A stretch of DNA of 64,000 bases from an uncultured Rhodospirillaceae bacterium (GTDB taxonomy: Bacteria > Pseudomonadota > Alphaproteobacteria > Rhodospirillales > Casp-alpha2): the NCBI GenBank assembly GCA_913030825.1, contig CAJWCU010000015.1, positions 1 through 64,000 of the forward strand, in the 5' to 3' direction. This document shows positions 34,049-42,478 of this stretch, piece by piece; the stretch's first letter is position 1, and every line of letters begins with the position of its first letter. A model generated the notes under the pieces. It had not been told where the DNA came from, searched no databases, and worked only from the letters and a program-made list of their open reading frames with translations. The position numbers and the translations under genes were made by a program.

Positions 34049-34627
34049 ATGCAGTATGTCTTCAAGCTGAACCGAACCGTCGGGCCCGACGTGAACCACG
34101 ATTTATCAGACGTTCTCAAGGTCAAAACCGCGCTCGGCCGATTGGGTTTATTCGAAACACCAGAGTACGGCATCGACGAATTCCCTGACCAGCCCATGCT
34201 CGACGGTATCAAGCGCTTTCAAGTGACCGAGAATTTAGCGGCTGACAAGGTCATGAAGTCGGATGGTCCGACTTATCACCGGATGGCCGAGCGGTTGCGT
34301 GAGCAAGATTTGTACGATGCTCCGACGCCACCGATATATGGTGGTGAAGAGCCGAATGCCCCTTCGTCTGGAGACCGTCCGTCGAACGAAGAGTTCTTCG
34401 GAGACGAGAAAGCAACGTTCGACCCGAGAGGTGCATTGAAAGCCGCAACAGACAGGGCGAGGGAAGCAGGTAGCTTGGGCGAAGCAATTGGCGCCGGCTT
34501 GCCAGGTGGAGCCCGTATTGGCAAGGCCGTAGGAACGGCACTAGGAGGAGCTGGTGGCTTCCTCTTGGGAGGATTTGGAAATCGAACAGGAAACATTGGT
34601 CTGGTTGACCCAGCCGCCGGTCCTTAG
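34049..34627 (+). CDS. Peptidoglycan-binding-like domain protein with glycine-rich tail
   Basis: 192-residue protein without signal peptide. Residues ~18-85 resemble a PG_binding_1 domain (VLKVKTALGRLGLF ... DEFPDQPMLDGIKRFQV ... GPTYHRMAE). Residues ~95-145 are low-complexity and acidic/proline-containing; residues ~150-185 are Gly/Ala-rich and hydrophobic (GLPGGARIGKAVGTALGGAGGFLLGG), which could insert in a membrane. Such one-domain PG-binding proteins occur in alphaproteobacterial genomes, often singly. Base composition is visibly less GC-rich than the flanks, hinting at acquired DNA. AAGGAA precedes the ATG; a terminator follows. Function unknown. Confidence 0.65.
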   Translation: MQYVFKLNRTVGPDVNHDLSDVLKVKTALGRLGLFETPEYGIDEFPDQPMLDGIKRFQVTENLAADKVMKSDGPTYHRMAERLREQDLYDAPTPPIYGGEEPNAPSSGDRPSNEEFFGDEKATFDPRGALKAATDRAREAGSLGEAIGAGLPGGARIGKAVGTALGGAGGFLLGGFGNRTGNIGLVDPAAGP

Positions 34628-34651
34628 TCGTTCTGTTTGCAAGTAAGAGAT

Positions 34652-34677
34652 GCCGGGAGGCTGCGACGGCTCCCGGC
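34652..34677. terminator. Intrinsic terminator between convergent genes
   Basis: Eight-base stem GCCGGGAG (34652-34659) / CTCCCGGC (34670-34677) with a ten-base loop followed by CTTT, just after the PG-binding-like gene and before the end of the leftward small ORF. Confidence 0.65.
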
Positions 34678-34684
34678 CTTTCAT

Positions 34685-34999
34685 CTATTCGCCGCCGCCG
34701 GAAAAATCACCACCTACGTCTGTGGGAACGCCGACAGTGTCTGGAAGGCTGCTGGCATCGGAATTCCCGTACCCCTGCTTTTCCGCGCCGGACCAACTGT
34801 GCTGCCCGAAATTGTCCGCGTCAGAGCGATATGGGTTCATCCGCGCGGCCTCGGTGCCTTTGTCACCTGCGGTATTTCTCGCGTTGAATGGCCAATAAGC
34901 CGATAGCAGATCAAGCGGTGCCAAACACAATTGCTTCGCGAGAGCCCGTAGGCGCGTCACAGGTTGCTCTCCATCATTGAACTTATCGTAAATTTTCAC
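34685..34999 (-). CDS. Small hypothetical protein with Gly-rich C-terminus
   Basis: Possible 104-residue protein starting at a GTG (34999), ending TDVGGDFSGGGE. It is hydrophilic with a central hydrophobic patch (CLAPLDLLSAYWPF). There is no good ribosome-binding site, so the start is uncertain. In its favour, the frame fills the gap between two terminator-bounded units, is convergent with the PG-binding-like gene, and its Gly-rich C-terminus resembles that of the next leftward small gene. I recognise no family. It may be non-coding. Confidence 0.35.
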   Translation of the reverse strand: MKIYDKFNDGEQPVTRLRALAKQLCLAPLDLLSAYWPFNARNTAGDKGTEAARMNPYRSDADNFGQHSWSGAEKQGYGNSDASSLPDTVGVPTDVGGDFSGGGE

Positions 35000-35049
35000 A
35001 CAATATGAGAATCGTTGGAAAATTTTTTTTATGGATCAGTGAAAGCGAC

Positions 35050-35352
35050 CTAGAAACCGCCCGAACCACCGCCGCCGATGTCACCGCCGCCGTGATCGCC
35101 GAAGCCGCCGTCGAGGTGGCTGGGGCTGTCCAATGGGCCGTGGTAGCCGCCTTCATAGCCACCTTCATAGCCGCCGGCACTGGTCCCGTCGCCGCGCGGG
35201 CCCAGACCGAACGGGATCAGGAACCAGACCGGCAGCCAATTCAGCCATGCGCGCAGACGTTCGCGGGGGGAATTCGGGTCGATCGGCGTTTCCGCCGTCG
35301 CCCCCGTTTCCTGGCTCGGCGCTCCCGCGTCCGGTGTCTTGGTATCCGTCAT
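35050..35352 (-). CDS. Small membrane-associated hypothetical protein with Gly-rich tail
   Basis: 100-residue protein: hydrophilic N-terminus (1-30), one hydrophobic, tryptophan-rich segment (LRAWLNWLPVWFLIPFGLG, ~33-51), and a glycine-rich tail with three GGY-type repeats (GGYEGGYEGGYHG) and a terminal GGGDIGGGGSGGF. The ATG lies five bases upstream of the stop of the secreted protein gene 35357-36229, so the two are translated together. No family recognised; the layout suggests a membrane-anchored protein with a flexible exposed tail. Confidence 0.6.
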   Translation of the reverse strand: MTDTKTPDAGAPSQETGATAETPIDPNSPRERLRAWLNWLPVWFLIPFGLGPRGDGTSAGGYEGGYEGGYHGPLDSPSHLDGGFGDHGGGDIGGGGSGGF

Positions 35353-35356
35353 GGTG

Positions 35357-36229
35357 TCAGCTTCCGGGCTTGTGATTCCAATAGTCGATGTTGAGGTCGC
35401 GCATCAGGTCGCCGTGACGGTATTCCAGGCAGGATTTCACGCCGGCCATGGAATGGTGATGGCCGGGCCGGGCACAGCGGTCGATCTCCCGCCGGGCGGC
35501 GCCGACCGCGCCGGCGCCTTGGTCCTTGAGGACGGGCGCCATGTCGTCGACGACGTCGTTCCATAGCCTTTCGACATTGGCGGGTGTGGGGGCGGCCCGG
35601 TAATCGACGATGGCCGACGCGACGCGCCCGACCAGCCGGGCAGAGGTCGCGAGAGGCTGGCCGTCGACCATCTCTTCCCCAACGGCACGCAGGCTTCGGG
35701 TGACGTATTCGGCTTCCGCCGGGGTGATCGGGTCCGGATCGCCCGCCAGCGGGGTGGGGAGCAGGGAGGCCTGGCGAGTTACCACCAGACGCACGCTGGC
35801 TGCGCCCAATTGGGCCAAATGCCCGGCTGTCATGCTGACCCGCACATGGGTGAAGCCACGGCCGCTGGTGAAGGTCACATTGTTCGCGGGAATATCGCGC
35901 TGGGCCCCCGCCGCGTCGGTCAGGCGCAATAGGAAGTGGCTTGCCTCGGCGGGTGTATAGGCCGTCCCGGACCGGGGGCTGTCCCGGTCCTGTTGCAGGC
36001 AGAAGGTGGTGATATCGGTTTCGCAGGTGCCGCCGTCGCAGATGAAGGGCATGCCTTCCTGGGTTTCCAAGGCGGCGAGAATCTGTGGCGCGGCTTGGGC
36101 GCTTTGCAGCGGTGCGAAGAGCGTAAACAGCAGGACGGCGGCAGCAAGCCGGAAACCGTCAGTATTGATGACGTTACGGGTTAGGTCGTGGGGAAGGTTT
36201 AGGACGAGGGAAACGCGTCGAAGAGTCAT
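35357..36229 (-). CDS. Secreted protein of unknown function
   Basis: 290-residue protein with an N-terminal extension then a hydrophobic signal segment (GFRLAAAVLLFTLFAPL, cleavage near SAQA, ~residue 46). The mature part has a strand-rich N-terminal half with a Cys pair (ICDGGTCETD, plus FCLQQDR) and a helical C-terminal half (PITPAEAEYVTRSLRAVGEEM ... RLWNDVVDDMAPVLKDQG) ending with Cys/His (RCARPGHHHSM, CLEYRHGDLMRDLN). Cysteines are likely disulfide-bonded in the periplasm. A shorter start inside the frame is possible because the signal segment begins late. No family recognised; coupled to the small Gly-rich protein. Confidence 0.65.
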   Translation of the reverse strand: MTLRRVSLVLNLPHDLTRNVINTDGFRLAAAVLLFTLFAPLQSAQAAPQILAALETQEGMPFICDGGTCETDITTFCLQQDRDSPRSGTAYTPAEASHFLLRLTDAAGAQRDIPANNVTFTSGRGFTHVRVSMTAGHLAQLGAASVRLVVTRQASLLPTPLAGDPDPITPAEAEYVTRSLRAVGEEMVDGQPLATSARLVGRVASAIVDYRAAPTPANVERLWNDVVDDMAPVLKDQGAGAVGAARREIDRCARPGHHHSMAGVKSCLEYRHGDLMRDLNIDYWNHKPGS

Positions 36230-36669
36230 GTCGATACCTCCTTGATATCAGCAACATGCCTTCTTCGGGCCCGGCTTATCACGCAGCCGCGCCGACCGTC
36301 TCTGGCCGGTGGCGGAGAAGCGCCCGGTGCAGCAAATCCGGGTCGCGTGGGCCGGGCTTCTCCAGAAATGCCTAATGTATTCTGCGCCGCAACCTGTTTG
36401 GGCGCAAGCGCCTGCATGCGGGTCGTGCCACAGGCGGCTCCGGCAAAACAGGCAGAAAGCCTACGCCTTATTACAACAAAATTAATATGTATATTTAAAT
36501 GCGTATATTTTCCGTGGTGAAACATTGCTGCCGCGCTAATGCAACTTATTCAAAAGAGCCGGTTTTTATGACTTTGGTCAAGGTATGAATAAAAATTCCA
36601 ATGTTATAGCGTTATTCATTCACCCGTACCTTGGGGGGACAGGTCCGGGGTAAAAAATGAGGGTGTGCT
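36230..36669. other. 440-base divergent intergenic region
   Basis: Separates the leftward secreted-protein gene from the rightward chemoreceptor operon. The left half is GC-rich with no convincing ORF; the right part (36470-36620) is AT-rich with several TATATT/TATTCA-like stretches, where the chemoreceptor promoter probably lies, but I could not assign a clear -35/-10 or sigma28 pair. No RNA gene or repeat was recognised. Confidence 0.6.
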
Positions 36670-38208
36670 ATGAGCTTTTTTGGATCCTCCTCCGGCGGGC
36701 TGTCCGCTTCGGACATGCGCAGCGTACTAGAGAATCTACCCAGCGCCGTGATGGCCTGTGATACCCGCGATTTCAAGATTGTCTACGCCAATCGGAAAAG
36801 CCGCGAGACCCTGAACGAAATTTCTCACCTGTTGCCCGAAGGCGTGAATGGCGATTCGATCATCGGCCGATCGATCGACGTCTTTCATAAAAATCCCGAA
36901 CATCAGCGGAAATTGCTGTCCGATCCCAAGAACCTGCCGCACCACGCGATCATCCGCGTCGGCCCGGAACTTTTGGAATTGGATATCGCCGCCATCGAAA
37001 CCTCCGGCGGCAAGGTGACCAAGGTGATGCTCAACTGGAGCGTCGTGACCGAGCGGGAAAACCTAGCGTTGATGGTCAACAACCTGCCCATCAACGTGAT
37101 GACCTGCGATCGCGATACGCTGGAGCTGAACTACCTCAACGATACGAGCATGAAAACCCTGAAGGAGATCGAACATCTGCTGCCGGTGAAGGCGACCGAT
37201 CTCTTCGGTACCTGTATCGACGTCTTCCACAAGCATCCGGAACACCAACGCAAGCTGCTTGCCGATCCCAAGAACCTGCCGCACCGGGCGAAAATCCAGC
37301 TTGGCGATGAAATGCTCGATCTCAACGTCGCGGCGATGATCGACAGCACCGGCTACTACGTCGGGCCGATGGTCACCTGGAGCGTCGTCACCGAGCAGGT
37401 CGCCATCACCAAGAAGGCGACCGAGGTCACCAGTCTTGTCGGTAGGTCCGCGCAGGACGTTTTGAAAACCGCGGAAAGCATGGTGCAGGGCTCGGAAGCC
37501 AGCTCCAACCGGTCGGTCGATGTGGCCGATCTGGCACAGGAAACCCTGGATCGAATTACCGCCGTTGCGGCCGCGGCCGAGGAACTCGCCAGTTCCGTCA
37601 GCGAAGTGGAAAGCCAGGTCGTTCGATCCTCCGAAGTGGCCCAGGCCGCCGTTCAGCGCGCCGACGACGCCAACAACCGGGTAACTGGCCTGGCCGAGGC
37701 GGCGAACCGGATCGGCAACGTGGTCGAATTGATCCGCGACGTCGCCGAACAAACCAACCTGTTGGCCCTGAACGCCACGATCGAGGCCGCCCGCGCCGGC
37801 GATGCCGGCAAGGGCTTCGCCGTCGTCGCGTCTGAGGTCAAGAACCTTGCCAATCAAACGACCAAGGCGACGGAGGAGATTTCCAGCCAGATCATCGCCG
37901 TCCAGAACGAGACCAAGGAATCGGTCGAGGCGATCAAGGAGATTTCCCAGATCATCCGCGATATCGACAATATGACCAGCGAGGTGCGTTCGGCGATTTC
38001 GCAACAAACCGATGCGACGCAGGAAATCAGCGCCAACGTCCAGGAATCGACCGCCGCGATGAACAAGGTGACGGACAACGTCTCCGACGTCACGCAGCGC
38101 AACCTTCTCGGCATGGGGTCGGCGATCAAGGTTATCTGGAAAACAAGAAAACTGCTCGATCCGGTCGGTGAACTGCAATCCAGTATTGAGCGTTTCCTCA
38201 AGAGCTAG
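36670..38208 (+). CDS. Soluble methyl-accepting chemotaxis protein with two tandem PAS-like domains
   Basis: 512-residue cytoplasmic receptor with no transmembrane segment. Two copies of a PAS-like sensor domain (~12-120 and ~128-235) share a nearly identical block: [20 protein letters not shown] in the first and [20 protein letters not shown] in the second, each followed by NLPH. The C-terminal MA domain (~270-500) has the conserved tip [24 protein letters not shown]. It could sense an internal redox or ligand signal. It heads an operon with a STAS protein and an ATPase-REC-PP2C fusion. No cheW/cheA gene is near, so it may signal to a distant array or to the partner-switch proteins. Confidence 0.9.
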   Translation: MSFFGSSSGGLSASDMRSVLENLPSAVMACDTRDFKIVYANRKSRETLNEISHLLPEGVNGDSIIGRSIDVFHKNPEHQRKLLSDPKNLPHHAIIRVGPELLELDIAAIETSGGKVTKVMLNWSVVTERENLALMVNNLPINVMTCDRDTLELNYLNDTSMKTLKEIEHLLPVKATDLFGTCIDVFHKHPEHQRKLLADPKNLPHRAKIQLGDEMLDLNVAAMIDSTGYYVGPMVTWSVVTEQVAITKKATEVTSLVGRSAQDVLKTAESMVQGSEASSNRSVDVADLAQETLDRITAVAAAAEELASSVSEVESQVVRSSEVAQAAVQRADDANNRVTGLAEAANRIGNVVELIRDVAEQTNLLALNATIEAARAGDAGKGFAVVASEVKNLANQTTKATEEISSQIIAVQNETKESVEAIKEISQIIRDIDNMTSEVRSAISQQTDATQEISANVQESTAAMNKVTDNVSDVTQRNLLGMGSAIKVIWKTRKLLDPVGELQSSIERFLKS

Positions 38209-38274
38209 TGGCTCTGGCGTTTTTTATGTCGCGCCTGCCGCGCGGCGAAACATCAAATTACCGGAGTTCGAAAA

Positions 38275-38580
38275 TTGGAATACACAATCAATGAAGCGGG
38301 TGATGCCCACGAAGTTATGATGCAGGGAACCTTCGGGTTCGCCGACAACGTGAGCGTGGAGCAATTGGTCGAATCCCTCGTCGACAAACGCGCTGGGTCC
38401 GTTGTTTTGAACCTGAGCAGTGTCGAAAAAATCGATTCCGCGGGTCTTGGCATGATTGTCCTGATCAAGGATGAGATCGAAGACAGTGGCGGCAAGTTCG
38501 CTGTCCGCGGTGCCTCGGGCCAGGTCAAAAAGATGTTAGACATTTCGCGGTTCGATCAGTTGATGAACGTCGAGGGCTGA
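38275..38580 (+). CDS. STAS-domain anti-anti-sigma-type protein
   Basis: 101-residue single STAS domain (SpoIIAA/RsbV type). The phosphorylatable serine is S55 in EKIDSAGLGMIVLIKDE. In partner switching the unphosphorylated STAS protein binds an ATPase partner; phosphorylation releases it. The start is a TTG at 38275 with CCGGAG upstream. A 5-bp hairpin followed by six T (38201-38225) lies between the chemoreceptor and this gene and might reduce readthrough. The neighbouring fusion protein contains both a kinase-like ATPase and a PP2C phosphatase, the expected enzymes for adding and removing the phosphate. Confidence 0.88.
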   Translation: MEYTINEAGDAHEVMMQGTFGFADNVSVEQLVESLVDKRAGSVVLNLSSVEKIDSAGLGMIVLIKDEIEDSGGKFAVRGASGQVKKMLDISRFDQLMNVEG

Positions 38581-38605
38581 TCGCCCTCGACGCGGATTTT
38601 CCGGC

Positions 38606-40528
38606 GTGAAGGTCATCTCAGCAGGTCTTTCCAGCGGTTTCGCCGATCAGCTTGGCGTCGCGCTGGCAGAATTGGGTGGCGGACGGGTTGCTCCGGGGGT
38701 CGTTGTGTTTCACGGCGCCCCGGCGCCGGTCGCGGATGCGATGGCCGACACATCTTCGTCGGGTGTGATCGAAGTCTCCGATGAAGAAGACGTTGCGGCT
38801 GTTCTAGATGAAGCGCGTTGGGGCCGTGCGACCGGCGCGTGGTTCGCGTCGGTAAGAAGCGCCAGTTGCCTGGATTTCGACTTTCCGGACATCGTCGCCC
38901 AAGGGGCGCTCGGCCAATTGGGGATCGCCGAAGAGCTGGGTGAGCGCCGGCTTCAGGATATCTCGACCGCCCTGCGCGAGATTCTGGTCAATGCGGCGGT
39001 TCACGGCAATATGGAGCTACCGTCGCCGGAGAAAACGTCCGAGGGACTTAAGGCGTTTCATTCCAGCGTCAACGCGCGTGCATCCGAACTGCCTTATGCG
39101 GCGCGGCGGGTTCGGGTCACGGCCACGTTGCGTCCCGATGCGGTGACCTTTGCCGTGATCGACGAAGGGCCGGGTTATACACCGTCTTCGAGCGACAAGT
39201 CCGGGGATGGGTACACCGGCCGCGGACTGGACATCGTGCGCGCCTTGGTCGGGGAAATGCGGGTGGCAGATGGCGGCCGGCGGACCGAATTGTCGTTTCG
39301 CCGCCGTGTCGAGCCGCGCTCTAGGGACACATCACCCGACAGCCCGGCCGGCGATGTGGTTGCGCGTTTGCATGGATCGGTTTTCGATTGTCCGATCCTG
39401 ATCGTGGACGACGAGGAAATTCTGGTCGAAATGACCGCCTTTCAGTTGCAGGACGCCGGGTTCAAACGGATCGATACGGCCTCGAACGGGTCGGACGCCT
39501 GGGCCAAGATCAACGCCGATAATCCCGATTTCGTCATCTTGGATCATAGCATGCCGGACATGACCGGCCTGGACGTGATCGCGAAAGTGCGGGAACAGGA
39601 GAAAACACGCGAACTTCCCGTGCTATTGGTCAGCGCCCATGAGGATCGGGCATTTCGGGCCGATGCCCTGCGGGCCGGCGCGACCAACGTCATGACCAAG
39701 CCGGTCGATCCGGACCTTTTGATCCACCGGACGCGGCAACTTCTCGAGAAGCTTTTGGCGGTTCGCCAACTTCGCGCCTATCAACGCCGCGTGACGGTCG
39801 AATTGCGCCAGGCCCAACGCATGCAGGAAGAATTGATGCCGTCTCACGACGCGATGGCGGCGGTCTCGGAAGCCACCGGCATCCAATTGTCCGCCCGCTT
39901 CCAGATGTCCTCCGAATTGGGCGGCGATTGGTGGGGGCTGAGCGATTTCGGCGACGGTTTGTTCGGCCTCTACATGGTGGATTTTTCCGGGCATGGCGTC
40001 GGGCCCGCGATCAATACCTTCCGGCTGCACACCTTGATGCGGGACAACCCACCGCCGCTGGACGGGCCGGGCGGTTATTTGACCCGCTTGAACAGCCGGA
40101 TCTGTTCCATTTTGCCGAGGGGTCAGTACGCGACGATGCTCTATGGAATATTTGATGTCGCGGAGCGGCGTTTTACCTATGCCGCGACGGGCTGTCCGCC
40201 GATCATTTTCGGCAAGGCCGACGGGACGATCCTGGCGGCCGGTGAGACGTCAGGCGTGCCGCTGGGCCTGTCGCGGAAGTCGACATTCGAAGACCGGGTC
40301 ATCGATATTCCCGAGGCCGGGTTCATGTTGCTGTACAGCGATGCCTTGCTCGAATGCCCGTCACCGGGCGGCGACATGCTGGGCGACGACGGGCTCATGA
40401 AACTGGTTCAGTCAATACTTGAGGTGCCCGGGGCCGAGCCGCCGCTCGATCGATTGGTGGATCGGTTTATGGCTCGGACCCGTTTGCCGTTGGACGATGA
40501 TTTGACGGCCGTTTGGTTGGGGCTTTGA
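38606..40528 (+). CDS. HATPase-REC-PP2C fusion regulator (anti-sigma kinase plus SpoIIE/RsbU-type phosphatase)
   Basis: 640-residue three-part protein. Residues ~100-235: GHKL ATPase of the RsbW type with N129 in LREILVNAAVHGN and the G1 box DEGPG (186-190). Residues ~262-382: receiver domain with D268/D269, phospho-acceptor D313 in ILDHSMPDMTG and K365. Residues ~430-640: PP2C-like SpoIIE domain with D441 (GGDWW), D459 (VDFSGHG) and the C-terminal DDDLTAVWL. The N-terminal ~95 residues are unassigned. REC-PP2C proteins are common, but kinase and phosphatase in one chain in this order is unusual. The start is a GTG at 38606. The substrate is most simply the STAS protein encoded just upstream. 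Confidence 0.9.
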   Translation: MKVISAGLSSGFADQLGVALAELGGGRVAPGVVVFHGAPAPVADAMADTSSSGVIEVSDEEDVAAVLDEARWGRATGAWFASVRSASCLDFDFPDIVAQGALGQLGIAEELGERRLQDISTALREILVNAAVHGNMELPSPEKTSEGLKAFHSSVNARASELPYAARRVRVTATLRPDAVTFAVIDEGPGYTPSSSDKSGDGYTGRGLDIVRALVGEMRVADGGRRTELSFRRRVEPRSRDTSPDSPAGDVVARLHGSVFDCPILIVDDEEILVEMTAFQLQDAGFKRIDTASNGSDAWAKINADNPDFVILDHSMPDMTGLDVIAKVREQEKTRELPVLLVSAHEDRAFRADALRAGATNVMTKPVDPDLLIHRTRQLLEKLLAVRQLRAYQRRVTVELRQAQRMQEELMPSHDAMAAVSEATGIQLSARFQMSSELGGDWWGLSDFGDGLFGLYMVDFSGHGVGPAINTFRLHTLMRDNPPPLDGPGGYLTRLNSRICSILPRGQYATMLYGIFDVAERRFTYAATGCPPIIFGKADGTILAAGETSGVPLGLSRKSTFEDRVIDIPEAGFMLLYSDALLECPSPGGDMLGDDGLMKLVQSILEVPGAEPPLDRLVDRFMARTRLPLDDDLTAVWLGL

Positions 40529-40617
40529 AGCGTTCGCCGTGGTGGCAATTGTGCCTCCAATGGGGGAGATGATCGATATATAATTCAACCATATGACACA
40601 CGAAGGGATTTACCGAG

Positions 40618-41205
40618 GTGCGGATAAAGGAACGGTCGGGGCCGTCAGGCGCGAAGGAACGGATCGATCAGGATGTTCGCCGTGCGCGCACGGAAGGCCC
40701 GTTGCAGGCGCCGGTCTGCGTTGACGCCTGCCCGGATTACGACCTTCGGGCCGGCTGCCGCCGGGATTGCGCCAAGGCACCCGCCCGGTTGTCCAGCGAC
40801 CCGGATCGTTTTCCCGTCGAGGAAAAGATCGCCCCTCTGGTCTTCGAGTTGAAGAAGCTCGGCGTGTTCTTTCCCTGTTGGTCGTGCGAGGGGCACAACG
40901 ATCCCTCCGGCAAATTATGGAAACTGCCGCGCGTCTGGTTTTACGCCGATTCCGTGGTTCATCTGCGCCTGCTCTCCGATGCGATCAACGAAATGTCGGT
41001 GCGCGGGGTGTTGTCGACCCGTTGGCAGGTGACCGTGACGTTCTCAGACGACGCCAACGCGGATACCACTTTCAGCCTGGAACCCGGCGCCGACGCCCAT
41101 GGTGTCGGTCTCGAACGCCTGCAATCGGATATCGCAACGATCAGTGCCGGCCTGGAGGCGGAGTTCAACCGAGCCTGCGAGAAATTGAGCCCGGGCGGCG
41201 GTTGA
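40618..41205 (+). CDS. Cysteine-containing protein of unknown function
   Basis: 195-residue hydrophilic protein from a GTG at 40618 (site ACCGAGG). An N-terminal cysteine cluster CVDACPDYDLRAGCRRDC (residues ~34-51) and a second pair in FPCWSCEGHND (~85-95) could bind metal. The rest looks alpha/beta, with LPRVWFYADSVVHLRLL and TRWQVTVTFSD. No signal peptide. I do not recognise the family. It ends 4 bases before the next gene, so the two form an operon, and that gene resembles an oxygenase. Possibly a conserved alphaproteobacterial pair. Confidence 0.6.
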   Translation: MRIKERSGPSGAKERIDQDVRRARTEGPLQAPVCVDACPDYDLRAGCRRDCAKAPARLSSDPDRFPVEEKIAPLVFELKKLGVFFPCWSCEGHNDPSGKLWKLPRVWFYADSVVHLRLLSDAINEMSVRGVLSTRWQVTVTFSDDANADTTFSLEPGADAHGVGLERLQSDIATISAGLEAEFNRACEKLSPGGG

Positions 41206-41209
41206 GCCC

Positions 41210-41932
41210 ATGGGGTGTCTGGAACCCGATGTCATCAAGCGGCTGATCGCCCGACCCGACGAACCCGTGCGGGGCAGATCCGCGGGACAGGGCTTCACGG
41301 CGACCGTCCTGATCCCCGATATCGCTCAGGCCGCCCGTGGGTACTATGCCGATGTGCCGGGCCTGGAAAAAGAACTGGCGGAGATGCCGTTCCGGACGTT
41401 CGGGCTCGCGGTGCGCTTCGATGCGCCGCATCGGTTGGAAGCCTTCGGCGAGGACCTATGTCTGGCCTCGGATTATCGGCGTGCCGTGGACCAGTTCGGC
41501 GTCTGTACCTTTTCCAACGTCTCCTTGCCCGTACCGCCGGACAAGGAATTTCAGAAGAACATCTTTCCCGATCTCAAGTTCCACACGGACCGGGGCGCGT
41601 TGTTCGAAAATCAGGTGTCCTTATTCTATCGAAACCCGGCGGACCCGGATCATCGCCCACCTCGGCGGACTTCGACGTTGATCATTCCGAACGCCGTCTT
41701 CTTCCTGCAGGCAGAACGGGAAGGGCAGCGCGATGCGGCCGGGGCACGGAACCTCGTGTTGTTCCAACCGGAAACGGCGGCGGCGGCGCTCGGCAAGGTG
41801 ATGGTCCGGATGGCCTGGGACGGGCCCCCGGGGACGGGCGAAGTCTGCCTGTTCGACAACCGGACGGTCGTACATGCCAGTCATCACAACGGTGAGCGCC
41901 ATTATCCGATTGCCGTGCAATACCTGACTTAG
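41210..41932 (+). CDS. Putative 2-oxoglutarate/Fe(II) oxygenase-like protein
   Basis: 240-residue cytoplasmic protein. An H-x-D motif in LKFHTDRG (~residues 122-129) and a distal His in DNRTVVHASHHNGERHYPIAVQYL near the C-terminus, with an Arg in the right place to bind 2-oxoglutarate, suggest a double-stranded beta-helix dioxygenase. The rest does not match a subfamily I know, so the call is tentative. It follows the Cys-rich protein with a 4-base gap, suggesting joint function. Confidence 0.5.
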   Translation: MGCLEPDVIKRLIARPDEPVRGRSAGQGFTATVLIPDIAQAARGYYADVPGLEKELAEMPFRTFGLAVRFDAPHRLEAFGEDLCLASDYRRAVDQFGVCTFSNVSLPVPPDKEFQKNIFPDLKFHTDRGALFENQVSLFYRNPADPDHRPPRRTSTLIIPNAVFFLQAEREGQRDAAGARNLVLFQPETAAAALGKVMVRMAWDGPPGTGEVCLFDNRTVVHASHHNGERHYPIAVQYLT

Positions 41933-42205
41933 AGACACCTGACTTAGCGACGGGTGTTGTCCGCCGCCCTCAAGCAATGGTCTGAATTCCGTACCAAAAA
42001 TATTGGCAATCGCCGGATGGTCTGACTACGTCATGGGTCAAGCGCGATATGTCGGGGCGCGTCCCCGATCGATGCGGGGGCAATGTTCATACCCCGCCAG
42101 GCCGCTGATCTTTCCGGATTACATTGGCCTGCCGCCGTCCGAGCCGCCCTGCCTGACAGGGCAACGGCTGCGGCGCGCGCTGTTCATAGAGCAAGGAGAT
42201 TCCCC

Positions 42206-42388
42206 ATGCTGAGATGGGCCGTAACCTTTTTGATTATTGCAATGATTGCCGCGGTGTTCGGCTTCGGCGGCATTGCCGCCACGGCGGTCGATATCGCGCA
42301 GCTTCTATTCTTCGTCTTCATCGTGCTGTTCGCGCTCGCCCTGATCGCACACTTGATCAAGGGCCGGGGCGCGCCACCGGCGCCGTGA
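42206..42388 (+). CDS. DUF1328-like small membrane protein
   Basis: 60-residue protein made of two hydrophobic helices ([22 protein letters not shown] and [21 protein letters not shown]) with a short basic tail, matching the DUF1328/YtjA pattern. Proteins of this type are small inner-membrane proteins often linked to stress responses; function unknown. AAGGAGA precedes the ATG. A terminator follows. The 273 bases upstream (41933-42205) hold no supported gene. Confidence 0.85.
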   Translation: MLRWAVTFLIIAMIAAVFGFGGIAATAVDIAQLLFFVFIVLFALALIAHLIKGRGAPPAP

Positions 42389-42414
42389 CGGCGTTTGCCG
42401 ACAACCCAAAATGC

Positions 42415-42442
42415 GAAACGGCCCCTGCTGAGGGGCCGTTTC
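42415..42442. terminator. Intrinsic terminator, probably bidirectional
   Basis: Perfect twelve-base stem GAAACGGCCCCT (42415-42426) / AGGGGCCGTTTC (42431-42442), GCTG loop, followed by TTCG on the plus strand and AAACCC-type sequence on the other. It separates the DUF1328-like gene from the convergent PrpB-like gene. Confidence 0.85.
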
Positions 42443-42478
42443 TTCGTTTGATGCCTTGATCGGCTTACTTGCGCCGGC

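Noticed and set aside
33790-36229. Prophage remnant
   Set aside because: A PG-binding-like domain and small unknown proteins alone do not show a phage; there is no integrase, capsid, portal, lysis cassette or attachment repeat.
36226-36525. 99-codon minus-strand frame in the divergent intergenic region
   Set aside because: It has no ribosome-binding site, no domain, and an unlikely composition; the region is better explained as regulatory DNA.
41933-42205. 69-codon frame 42003-42212 before the DUF1328-like gene
   Set aside because: It has no ribosome-binding site and overlaps the start of a well-supported small membrane protein in another frame.
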